From an uncultured Collinsella sp. (GTDB lineage Bacteria > Actinomycetota > Coriobacteriia > Coriobacteriales > Coriobacteriaceae), in assembly GCA_900541715.1 (NCBI GenBank), contig UQLI01000038.1, forward strand, positions 1 through 15,868: DNA of 15,868 nucleotides, given 5' to 3'. This document shows positions 7,845-13,889 of the stretch, piece after piece. Numbering within the stretch: position 1 is the first letter of the stretch; each line of letters opens with the position of its first letter. The notes beneath the pieces were generated by a model that was not told where the DNA came from, did not search any database, and saw only the letters and a list, made by a program, of their open reading frames with translations. A program made the position numbers and the translations under genes.

Positions 7845-7874
7845 TTGCCTATGGACAAAATGTCCATAGGCAAG
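7844..7874. repeat. Perfect 13-bp hairpin with 5-nt loop
   Basis: CTTGCCTATGGAC and GTCCATAGGCAAG flank AAAAT. No T-run follows on either strand, so it is not an ordinary intrinsic terminator. It sits between the truncated ORF and the orphan coding tail, where a junction would be. Confidence 0.7.
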
Positions 7875-7914
7875 GAGATGAAAGAGTAAGGACAACGCCC
7901 TCTAAAAGAAGGCC

Positions 7915-7952
7915 GTATATGAAGATTGCATATCCCTTTTGCCTTCATATAC
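7915..7952. repeat. 10-bp inverted repeat with 18-nt spacer
   Basis: GTATATGAAG (7915-7924) is the reverse complement of CTTCATATAC (7943-7952). No T-run follows. At this length and spacing chance is possible. Confidence 0.35.
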
Positions 7953-8122
7953 TCAAGAAGCACCCCTCGAAGCGCTCCTGAGAGGCCCCCTTGGATGCAA
8001 CCCAGGGGATCCAGATTCTGGTAGACATCGGCGCAGCAAAATCCTGCCGCGCAGGCACGAACGGACATCTTGACTCCTAACGCAATGCGGGGCGCCCCAA
8101 GACACCCCGCCACGACAAAAAA

Positions 8123-8995
8123 CTAGTTCTCGTAGACCAGCGGGTGGCCCCAACTGCCCTCGATCTTGCAGGTCTCCGCCGCAAAACCGGCAGCGAAGTC
8201 CAAGCTCTCGCGAATCGCGGCCTCGCCGCACTCGCCGGCCTTCTTCTTGGAAAGATAGGTGACCAAAAACGCCGTCAGCAGTGAATCGCCGGCCGCCATA
8301 GCGTCTTTGAGCTCCTCGGGCGCCACGGGCTTGATGCCCTGCTCGTAGAAGTTTTCGCCGTCATAGGCGACGGAGCCCTTGCTCCCGCGCGATGCGCATA
8401 CGATTTGAGGGCCAAGGGCCTTCACCCACTCGAGCTTCGCCTTGATATCCTCCAGGGAAGCGTCGCCCATGGACATAAAGGCGTACGTCACAAATGGCGC
8501 AATCTGCCCGAAGTACTCGTCGGTGGAGTCATCGGAGAAGTCGAAGCTGATAGGCACGCCGGCAGCCTTGATCTTGGGGAGCTCGCGCTCGGTGAAGCAG
8601 TAGTTGCCGCTGTGCACCAAATCGAAGCCGCTGACGTACTCGGCGGCGAAGCGGTCTATCACGTAGCGCATGTCGCCACGTATGCCGCCTTCATTGGAGC
8701 CCAGGAAGATACGGTCCCCGGTCTCGTCAACGGTCACGCGAGCGGCGCCGTTGACGCCCAGGACCTGCTGGCAGCGAAGAAGCTCGACGCCCTCGTCCTC
8801 GAGCGATGCTATAACGTGCTCGGCCTCCTCATCTGATCCGAAGATTCCCATGTAGGCGCTGCGATCGACGCCGAGCTTCTTGGCGAAGACGGCGAAGTTA
8901 ACTGCATTGCCGCCGGGATACATGGTCTTGATGTGCTCGTACTTATCGACAACGTTGTCTCCAAAGCCAAGCACGCTTATAGGATAGGCTGCCAT
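8123..8995 (-). CDS. frlD: PfkB-family fructosamine 6-kinase, FrlD-like
   Basis: This 290-residue ribokinase-fold kinase probably phosphorylates C6 of an imported Amadori compound (fructoselysine or a related fructosamine) with ATP. Visible are the N-terminal GFGDNVVDKYEH, the sugar-binding PGGNAVNFAVFAKKLG, FDFSDDSTDEYFG, and the C-terminal AAGDSLLTAFL with catalytic Asp237, then EGSWGHP. These segments parallel E. coli FrlD in order. The anion-hole motif is normally GAGD but here begins with Ala (Ala234). ATG 8995 is chosen over the ATG at 9007 because GGAG lies 6 nt before it and the upstream ATG has no site. The gene follows the deglycase by 99 nt. The exact substrate cannot be read from sequence; other PfkB sugar kinases are less likely given the SIS deglycase and epimerase neighbours. 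Confidence 0.85.
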   Translation of the reverse strand: MAAYPISVLGFGDNVVDKYEHIKTMYPGGNAVNFAVFAKKLGVDRSAYMGIFGSDEEAEHVIASLEDEGVELLRCQQVLGVNGAARVTVDETGDRIFLGSNEGGIRGDMRYVIDRFAAEYVSGFDLVHSGNYCFTERELPKIKAAGVPISFDFSDDSTDEYFGQIAPFVTYAFMSMGDASLEDIKAKLEWVKALGPQIVCASRGSKGSVAYDGENFYEQGIKPVAPEELKDAMAAGDSLLTAFLVTYLSKKKAGECGEAAIRESLDFAAGFAAETCKIEGSWGHPLVYEN

Positions 8996-9001
8996 GGTTA
9001 T

Positions 9002-9005
9002 CTCC
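9002..9005 (-). promoter_or_regulatory. Ribosome binding site deciding the kinase start
   Basis: GGAG sits 6 nt before the ATG at 8995 and lies inside an upstream in-frame ATG-GAG pair that has no site of its own. Confidence 0.6.
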
Positions 9006-9040
9006 ATTCAGGTAAACCGCCGTGGTTACGGCGAGCAGAC

Positions 9041-9082
9041 GGGGCGCGAGGGATTCGCACGTCTCAACGCGCCTCGCGCCCC
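9041..9082. repeat. Intercistronic inverted repeat between deglycase and kinase genes
   Basis: GGGGCGCGAGG (9041-9051) pairs perfectly with CCTCGCGCCCC (9072-9082) over a 20-nt loop. In the sense (minus) direction no U-run follows, so full termination is unlikely; it may stabilise mRNA ends or lower downstream expression. On the plus strand GTTTTAAAAT follows, which would suit a terminator against antisense transcription. Confidence 0.6.
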
Positions 9083-9094
9083 GTTTTAAAATCG

Positions 9095-10063
9095 CTAGTA
9101 CTTCTCGATGCCCATGTAACGACGCACGTCCGGGTGATGGTCGAACACCTTGCCGCGAGCGGAGCGCAGCTCACAGTTCATCGCGTAGAACAGGATTGGA
9201 TCAAGGAACGCGCGAACGCTCGCCGGTACTTGGTCCATGCCGTACTCCATGGCGTCGAGCACCATAAGAGTGTCGGTATGGGTCTCGAGGAATGCGAGGG
9301 CGCGCTCATCCATGGCTCGGCACTCACTAGAAGACATCTGCAGGAAGTAGAAGACTCCGGGCTCGGTCACCTCGAAGGGGCCGTGGAAGTACTCGCCGGA
9401 GTGGATATAGGCGCAGCTCTGCCACTGCATCTCCATAAGCGAGCAGATAGCGAAGCCATAGGCCTGGCTAAACACGGGACCGGACCCCAAGATATACAGG
9501 AACTTGTGGTCCTGGCACAGGGCGGCAAAACGGTCGCAGAGTTCGGCGTTGACCTTCTCGCGAGCTGCAGGCAGGATCTGGTCCATCTTGGCGATGCCTT
9601 CGTACATGTCGGCAAGGTCGGCATAACCTTCCTGCTGATCCAGGAGCTCGGAAGCGAGAGCCAAAGAGATGCCGGCGGGCACCTCCGCCTGCGGAACTCC
9701 CTCGCCCCACGGATATACCCAGCACGTCCACTCACCGTTATCGATGCCGGAACCCGCGTTGTCCGTCTGCACGATAACGGTCGCGCCCGCCGCCTTGGCG
9801 ATCGAGCACGCATCGATTACCTCGGGGGTGTTGCCGGAGTGGCTGCAAGCGATGACAAGGGACTTTTCGCCCAGGCGCTTGGGACGCATGATATCGAACT
9901 CGCGGGCGGTATACGCCTCGCTGGCAAACGTAGTCGCCTCGCGCTTGAGCAGCTCGTGGGCGGGCAGCAGGTCGATGAGGGAGCCGCCGCAGGCAACCCA
10001 GAAGACGCTATCGAAACCGCCCTTTTCAGCGATTGCGTCGGCGATAAGATCATGTGCGTTCAT
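9095..10063 (-). CDS. frlB: SIS-domain fructosamine-6-phosphate deglycase, FrlB-like
   Basis: This 322-residue cytosolic protein has two SIS (sugar isomerase) halves. The first holds ACGGSLIDLL and ACSHSGNTPEVIDA (phosphosugar-binding Ser/Thr loop). The second holds LGSGPVFSQAYGFAICSLME, then HSGEYFHGPFEVTEPGV with the candidate acid/base Glu224 and His227, and ends DHHPDVRRYMGIEKY. That tail and the GE-x2-HGP motif parallel E. coli FrlB (ending HNPDERRYYGG) and the FraB/GfrF deglycases. The reaction splits a 6-phosphofructosamine to glucose 6-phosphate and the free amine or amino acid. The start is ATG 10063, with AAGGAAG 7 nt before it; 13 further in-frame upstream codons overlap a hairpin and have no ribosome site. 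GlmS-type isomerases are excluded because there is no glutaminase domain. Confidence 0.88.
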   Translation of the reverse strand: MNAHDLIADAIAEKGGFDSVFWVACGGSLIDLLPAHELLKREATTFASEAYTAREFDIMRPKRLGEKSLVIACSHSGNTPEVIDACSIAKAAGATVIVQTDNAGSGIDNGEWTCWVYPWGEGVPQAEVPAGISLALASELLDQQEGYADLADMYEGIAKMDQILPAAREKVNAELCDRFAALCQDHKFLYILGSGPVFSQAYGFAICSLMEMQWQSCAYIHSGEYFHGPFEVTEPGVFYFLQMSSSECRAMDERALAFLETHTDTLMVLDAMEYGMDQVPASVRAFLDPILFYAMNCELRSARGKVFDHHPDVRRYMGIEKY

Positions 10064-10070
10064 TGTTATT

Positions 10071-10077
10071 CTTCCTT
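10071..10077 (-). promoter_or_regulatory. Ribosome binding site deciding the deglycase start
   Basis: AAGGAAG lies 7 nt before ATG 10063 on the minus strand; the longer frame to 10102 has none. Confidence 0.65.
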
Positions 10078-10084
10078 TCGATAC

Positions 10085-10100
10085 GGCGGACGAATCCGCC
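10085..10100 (-). repeat. Intercistronic hairpin with UUCG loop upstream of the deglycase
   Basis: As minus-strand RNA, GGCGGA and UCCGCC form a 6-bp stem closed by UUCG, a loop sequence known for compact tetraloops. It ends 7 nt before the deglycase ribosome site, in a 100-nt gap after the epimerase gene. Confidence 0.45.
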
Positions 10101-10163
10101 AACGTTTACTGCGAGTCTTCTCGTCAAGCGTGTTGACTTCCCCACGCGAATGGGAGCTACGCG

Positions 10164-11021
10164 CTAGTCGACAAAATACCTCTCGAAGGCGTCCATGTTG
10201 TGCCGGTCCGCTGCTGCGGGATCATCGAAATACCTTCCATCGGTGATCTCCTGACCAAGATAGCCCTCGAACCCATGCGCGTTGAGGACGCGTACGAAAT
10301 CGTCCATACTGTGCTTTCCATCGCCCCAAACCAGATGGCCATATGGGTCGCCATCAATGAAGCGCATGTTCCTTATGGCACCATCGCCAAACTCAGCAAA
10401 CCACTCTTCAAGGCTCTCGCCGGCGACTCCCATAGCGGTAGTGTCCACCATTGGAGTAAGGTGCGGGCTGGCTACTTGGTCAAGCATGCGCCTGGCGTCC
10501 GCGAGTGTAACCACCAAGTTGCTCTCTTCCGGCCTCAGGCTCTCCATGCAGAGGGTCACGCCGTGCTCGCCGGCATAGTCCGCAAGAATCGCCAAGTGCT
10601 CGGCAGAGCGCTTCCAAGCCTCCTCGCGGTCCTCGTCCCAATCGCCCCAACCGGAGTTGATGGACATATACGGGGCGCCGAGCACCTCGGCGAGCTCGAT
10701 GCCGTGCTTAAAGTAAGCGAGGCTCCGCTGCGCGTGGAGGGGCTTTCTGGCAGCGTACTGCCACGGATACACCACGTTCTCCGGACACAGGGAGCTCACG
10801 GAGAGTCCGCGGGACTCGATCTTGCGGCGAAGCTCGTCGGCCTCGAAATACCCCGTGTGGTCCAGCGTCACGTGCGGCTCGGCCGCCCAAAGCTCGATGG
10901 TTTTGAAGCCAAGGCGCTGCTGAGCATCAAGGAAGTAATCGAGCGACCACATGATGTAGTGAATGTTCATGCCGGCGACCTGCTCGCGACGCAGACGGGG
11001 TGTGGAAGCGCTTAAATCCAT
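10164..11021 (-). CDS. frlC: TIM-barrel sugar epimerase, FrlC-like, with an altered metal-ligand position
   Basis: This 285-residue AP-endonuclease-2-like TIM-barrel protein matches the sugar phosphate isomerase/epimerase family. In E. coli FrlC interconverts fructoselysine and psicoselysine (C3 epimers). Segment order parallels FrlC: LGFKTIELWAAEPH, MESLRPEESNLV, TPMVDTTA, then HGFEGYLGQEITDG. Three of the four metal ligands expected for this fold are present (Glu160, Asp193, Glu258). The fourth, the second His of HLH in E. coli FrlC, aligns with Arg220 in NMR (218-220), so activity is uncertain. ATG 11021 is chosen because AGGAGG lies 8 nt before it. The transporter's stop codon overlaps this ribosome site, giving coupled translation. 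A later ATG at residue 18 is weaker. Confidence 0.8.
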   Translation of the reverse strand: MDLSASTPRLRREQVAGMNIHYIMWSLDYFLDAQQRLGFKTIELWAAEPHVTLDHTGYFEADELRRKIESRGLSVSSLCPENVVYPWQYAARKPLHAQRSLAYFKHGIELAEVLGAPYMSINSGWGDWDEDREEAWKRSAEHLAILADYAGEHGVTLCMESLRPEESNLVVTLADARRMLDQVASPHLTPMVDTTAMGVAGESLEEWFAEFGDGAIRNMRFIDGDPYGHLVWGDGKHSMDDFVRVLNAHGFEGYLGQEITDGRYFDDPAAADRHNMDAFERYFVD

Positions 11022-11029
11022 GCTGGGCA

Positions 11030-11036
11030 CCTCCTA
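11030..11036 (-). promoter_or_regulatory. Stop codon embedded in ribosome site (transporter-epimerase coupling)
   Basis: On the minus strand TAGGAGG (11036 to 11030) holds the transporter's TAG and a consensus AGGAGG, 8 nt before the epimerase ATG. Ribosomes finishing the transporter are placed to restart on the epimerase. Confidence 0.75.
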
Positions 11037-12497
11037 CATCGGCAGTAGGCCGGAGATCACAGTCGCGACCAATCCGAACAGAACCATGAAGATAAAGAAC
11101 TTCCAGATGGTCTTCCACCATTGCCCGAAGGAGATCTTCGCCACGGCAAGACCCGCGACGGTCATGCCCGCAACGGGGCTGATGGTGTTGACGGTCTGGT
11201 TCGCGAACTGCAGAGCGGTGACGGCAGCCCCGGGATTGAGGCCCATAAGCTCGGTCAGCGGGCCCATGACGGGCATGGTGAGTGCAGCGAGGCCGGAGCT
11301 GGAAGGAACCAGCAGCGAAAGCAGGCCGAGGACGATGTACATGAAGGTGGTATAGATGAAGGACGGAGCGCCCGCAAGGAGTCCGACGAGCCAGTTAAGA
11401 ATAGAGTCGATGATCATTCCGCCCTCTGCGACGACCAGGATGCCGCGGGCGATGCCGATGATGCAGGCTGCGTAGGCGAAGTCGGCGATTCCGCGGACGA
11501 ACTCCTCCGCAATGGTCTTCTCGTCCAGGCCGCCGAGTATGCCGGCAAGAAGGCCCATGGCCAGGAACACCATGGAGATCTCGTCCATATACCAGCCCTG
11601 GGTAACGAGGCCCCACACGATAACGCCCATGCCGACCGCGAAATCAATGAGGACGAGCTTGTGGCGAAGCGTGAACTCCTCTTCGATAGAGGCATCGGTG
11701 ACAGAGAACTCGATGCGCTTCTGCTTATCGTCCTCATAGGTGATGGAGGACTTGGGATCGAGCTTGACGCGGCGCGCGTAGCGCATGGCCCAGAAAATGC
11801 CCGCGGCGGTGAAGATGACCCACAGGATGGCGCGGAGCCAAAGCTGGGGATTTCCCTCGATGCCGATAACGCCCTGGGCGATCAGCACGTTGAAAGGATC
11901 AATAGTGGATGCGCAGTAACCAAGGTTGGGGCCGAGGAAGCAGATGATGAACGCGGTCATGGAGTCATACCCGATGCTCAGCATGATGGGGATGAAGATC
12001 GCGTAGAACGGCAGCGCCTCCTCGGACATGCCGAACGTGGTGCCGCAGATCGAGAGCAGGACCATGGAGATGGGGATGATCAAGATGTCCTTGTTCTTCA
12101 ACTTCTTGATCACGCGGCTCATACCGGCGTTTAGGGCGTTGGTCTTGGTGACGATGGCGAACGATCCGCCGATCAGCAGGACGAACGCGACGACATCGGC
12201 CGCAGCCTGAATGCCCTTGGCGGGAGCCTGCAGGACGGCATCGATGCCCTGTCGCAGATCGACGGTCTCCCCCGTCTCCGAATCGGTGTAGACCTTGTCG
12301 ACCTCTTGGTACGTTCCGGCTACGGCGACTTCTCGCTCGCCCGCGGCCGTCTGAATGGTCTGGCGGTCGAACTGACCCGATGGGACGATCCATGTGAGCA
12401 CCGCGAAGAACACGATCAGCATGAACGCGATGGTGTACACATGGGGAAGCTGGAGATGGAATCTGCGCTTGGGCTTCTCCTGTTTGGCATCCGACAT
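11034..12497 (-). CDS. YfcC/DcuC-superfamily membrane transporter, probable fructosamine importer
   Basis: This is a 487-residue integral membrane protein with about a dozen hydrophobic segments after a basic N-terminus (KQEKPKRRF). The first segment and the following PHVYTIAFMLIVFFAVLTWI-VPSGQFD motif, the extracytoplasmic loop to about residue 95, the central EEALPFYAIFIPIM and GPNLGYCASTIDPF segments, and the C-terminal VPSSSGLAALTMPVMGPL, ANQTVNTISPVAGM are typical of YfcC-like proteins in the DcuC Pfam family. Members carry basic amino acids, dicarboxylates or peptide-like solutes. As first gene of an operon for Amadori compounds it is the likely importer. E. coli frlA is an unrelated APC permease, whereas the Salmonella fra transporter is, as I recall, DcuC-like. 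The start has AGGAGG 6 nt upstream. The substrate is inferred from neighbours only. Confidence 0.85.
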   Translation of the reverse strand: MSDAKQEKPKRRFHLQLPHVYTIAFMLIVFFAVLTWIVPSGQFDRQTIQTAAGEREVAVAGTYQEVDKVYTDSETGETVDLRQGIDAVLQAPAKGIQAAADVVAFVLLIGGSFAIVTKTNALNAGMSRVIKKLKNKDILIIPISMVLLSICGTTFGMSEEALPFYAIFIPIMLSIGYDSMTAFIICFLGPNLGYCASTIDPFNVLIAQGVIGIEGNPQLWLRAILWVIFTAAGIFWAMRYARRVKLDPKSSITYEDDKQKRIEFSVTDASIEEEFTLRHKLVLIDFAVGMGVIVWGLVTQGWYMDEISMVFLAMGLLAGILGGLDEKTIAEEFVRGIADFAYAACIIGIARGILVVAEGGMIIDSILNWLVGLLAGAPSFIYTTFMYIVLGLLSLLVPSSSGLAALTMPVMGPLTELMGLNPGAAVTALQFANQTVNTISPVAGMTVAGLAVAKISFGQWWKTIWKFFIFMVLFGLVATVISGLLPM

Positions 12498-12551
12498 TCT
12501 TAACCTCCTGTCAGAGCAACGATGCTTGCCAAAAAACCCTCACGTATAAGC

Positions 12552-12572
12552 AAACATCTTAGGTTGTCCTAT
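12552..12572. promoter_or_regulatory. Operator copy 1, at the start site of the operon promoter
   Basis: AAACATCTTAGGTTGTCC followed by TAT matches the copy at 12602-12622 in 19 of 21 positions. It contains an inverted core TAGG-TTGT-CCTA. It begins at the end of the -10 box and covers the expected transcription start, a position suited to repression by the adjacent GntR-family regulator. Confidence 0.75.
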
Positions 12573-12600
12573 GTATAACCTGCATGAAGGTGCCGGTCAA
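12572..12600 (-). promoter_or_regulatory. Promoter of the fructosamine operon
   Basis: On the minus strand, TTGACC (12600-12595) is followed after exactly 17 nt by TATACA (12577-12572), close to the housekeeping sigma consensus. The transcript would start near 12565 and carry a leader of about 65 nt to the transporter ATG at 12497. Confidence 0.8.
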
Positions 12601-12601
12601 G

Positions 12602-12622
12602 AAACATATTAGGTTGTTCTAT
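12602..12622. promoter_or_regulatory. Operator copy 2, just upstream of the -35 box
   Basis: AAACATATTAGGTTGTTC followed by TAT is the second copy, starting 50 bp from the first, close to five helical turns, so both would lie on nearly the same face of the DNA. Its core is TAGG-TTGT-TCTA. The two copies bracket the promoter. Confidence 0.75.
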
Positions 12623-12694
12623 AAGTGGTAACTTTTACGCGCTAAACGGACCTGCCGCGGCAATACGAGAACAGCGCTGTGTGAGACAGAGCCG

Positions 12695-13429
12695 CTAGAT
12701 ATCGAAGCTGTAGCGCGAACCCACGTAGTACTGTCTGCCATAGCAGAAGCGCTCTCCGTTGGAATCGAGAAAGCCCGCGTTCATGAAGAACAGCGGCTCC
12801 CCTACTGGGACCTTGAGCTCGCGGGCGGCATCAATTCCCGCACGGGCGATCTCCAGCCTGCAGGGATCGGACGAGCAGGGATACCTACCCGTACGCTCCC
12901 CCACGGCCTCGAATATCGAACAATTGGAGAGACCGATATCTTTGAGAAATTCGAATCCATCGACAGGATAGTAGTTGTTCTCGAACAGGACCGGCACGCC
13001 GTCTGCGGTACGCACGCGTGAGACCAAGATGAGGTCAGAGCCTTCATCCAAGCCAAAGAAAGAAGCGAGGTCGCGATCGGCGGCAACGGTCTTGCGGGCA
13101 ACGACGCGAGCGCCCGCCTTCATGCCGTTTTCAGCGCATGCTTGGGTAAAACTCTGAACATCGTCCTTCTGATGCACCTTGCGAATTATCTTTGTCGCGG
13201 TCACAAACGTACCACGCCCCTGCCGCTTGGTGAGATACCCCTCGCCCACAAGCTCCTCTATTGCGCGACGAACCGTGACCCTTCCCACGCCGTACATCTT
13301 AGAAAGCTCAAGTTCCGTTGGAATCTGCGAGTCAACGGGATATGTCCCCTGTTCGATATCGCTCTTGAGCAAATCGAGCACCTGTTGATACAGCGGGGCG
13401 GAAGAGCCCCCATCCAGATGCGTATCCAC
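12695..13429 (-). CDS. GntR/HutC-family transcriptional regulator (UTRA effector domain), FrlR-like
   Basis: The product is 244 residues. An N-terminal winged helix-turn-helix (about 10-77) shows PLYQQVLDLLKSDIEQG, IPTELELSKMYGVGRVTVRR and EGYLTKRQGRGTFV. A C-terminal UTRA ligand-binding domain follows (about 95-240) with SRVRTADGVPVLFENNYY and ending RQYYVGSRYSFDI. UTRA domains bind small sugar or amino-acid-like effectors, and FrlR of E. coli belongs to this family. It is encoded just upstream of, and in the same direction as, the catabolic operon, with 197 nt between that hold the operon promoter and paired operators. The likely role is a repressor released by a fructosamine or its 6-phosphate. 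The start is a GTG with GGAG 7 nt before it; no ATG start is available without losing the first helix. Confidence 0.88.
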   Translation of the reverse strand: MDTHLDGGSSAPLYQQVLDLLKSDIEQGTYPVDSQIPTELELSKMYGVGRVTVRRAIEELVGEGYLTKRQGRGTFVTATKIIRKVHQKDDVQSFTQACAENGMKAGARVVARKTVAADRDLASFFGLDEGSDLILVSRVRTADGVPVLFENNYYPVDGFEFLKDIGLSNCSIFEAVGERTGRYPCSSDPCRLEIARAGIDAARELKVPVGEPLFFMNAGFLDSNGERFCYGRQYYVGSRYSFDI

Positions 13430-13470
13430 AAAAACTCTCCCTTTAAGGCGTTCGCGATCTCAACGACTCC

Positions 13471-13501
13471 ATTCTACCGCACACGGAAAAATGAGGTTAA
13501 A
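13471..13501 (-). promoter_or_regulatory. Candidate promoter of the regulator gene
   Basis: On the minus strand TAGAAT (13476-13471) lies 18-19 nt after TTAACC/TTTAAC. The -35 overlaps the stop codon of the upstream HAD remnant. The nearby minus-strand CCTATGTGTTTAACCTCAT (13509-13491) vaguely recalls the operator region of the catabolic operon. Weak match overall. Confidence 0.3.
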
Positions 13502-13652
13502 CACATAGGGGCCCTGCATGTTTGAGCGTATCGGGAATCTGGTCGCTGATTTCGTCCGCATTTGCTTGCGAAAAACCAAAACGCTCCTCGCGCTTGGCGA
13601 ACACGGTGAGGCCCGCCGCCTTGCACGCAGCGATCGATGATGCTCGCGTGAT
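13497..13652 (-). pseudogene. C-terminal remnant of a HAD-family phosphatase
   Basis: The last 51 codons of this minus frame contain SIAACKAAGLTVFAKREERF followed by GFSQANADEISDQIPD. This resembles the end of HAD phosphatases of the beta-phosphoglucomutase type, where the acidic DS-x-G-x2-AA-x-AAG segment leads to an AK/AR-x-D-x-RF stretch. The phosphate-binding Asp pair and everything N-terminal are missing, and further upstream the frame turns into unrelated sequence overlapping the next remnant. It is read as a truncated gene end just upstream of the regulator. Confidence 0.45.
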
Positions 13653-13683
13653 GTTGGCTTCCTTCCTTTGCTTGCGAGGCGCG

Positions 13684-13874
13684 TCACTCGTCCTGCTGAG
13701 CCGCGGGCCCATCGTTCGGCGTGGCCTGCCTGCGCGGGGCATGCCGGGAATTGATGTAGTCGTATGCGTAGGCGATCTCCGCGACGGGGACCTCCACGTG
13801 GTAATGGGCGGAAATGTCAGAGAAGCTCGTGCGGAATGCGATCGAGGTAGGCTCTGTGTCTCGGGGATGTTCAT
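13684..13874 (-). pseudogene. Small frameshifted gene of unknown function
   Basis: An ATG at 13874 has a consensus AGGAGG 9 nt upstream (13889-13884) and begins MNIPET. After six codons the protein-like sequence moves to another frame: PTSIAFRTSFSDISAHYHVE, then VPVAEIAYAYDYINSRHAP, to TGA at 13684-13686. Removing one CA from the ACACAG stretch (13855-13858) joins them into a single product of about 62 residues. Either the gene is broken by a 2-nt slip or one CA is a sequencing error. The core faintly recalls the end of PRD-type regulator domains, but I do not recognise the family. It is followed on the same strand by the HAD remnant. Confidence 0.4.
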
Positions 13875-13889
13875 GCGGCTGGTCCTCCT

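Larger units (their letters stand above)
7820..8068 (-). pseudogene. 82-codon Cys-rich ORF, possible N-terminal stump of a second PfkB-type kinase
   Basis: An ATG at 8068 is preceded by AGGAG with a 5-nt gap (8078-8074), 54 nt after the kinase stop and on the same strand. The product starts MSVRACAAGFCCADVYQNLD. The spacing G-x4-D-x-Y matches the first strand of the intact neighbouring kinase (GDNVVDKY) and of FrlD-type PfkB kinases in general. After that the resemblance ends, and the remaining roughly 60 codons look random and run across two inverted repeats and the orphan tail. My reading is a kinase paralogue truncated by deletion, with its ribosome site still intact. It could instead be a short Cys-rich protein of its own (seven Cys) or a chance frame. 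Confidence 0.3.

Noticed and set aside
7803..7952. CRISPR or attC-like array from the dense inverted repeats
   Set aside because: The repeats differ from each other, there are no regular spacers, and no integrase or cas gene is nearby.
8933..10246. 437-codon plus-strand frame over the kinase and deglycase region
   Set aside because: It spans two genes and their intergenic gap, has no domain, and the minus strand carries FrlB and FrlD motifs.
12653..12680. Two 10-bp palindromes (TGCCGCGGCA and ACAGCGCTGT) after the regulator stop
   Set aside because: Length-10 palindromes are common by chance and no T-run follows, so neither an operator nor a terminator is supported.
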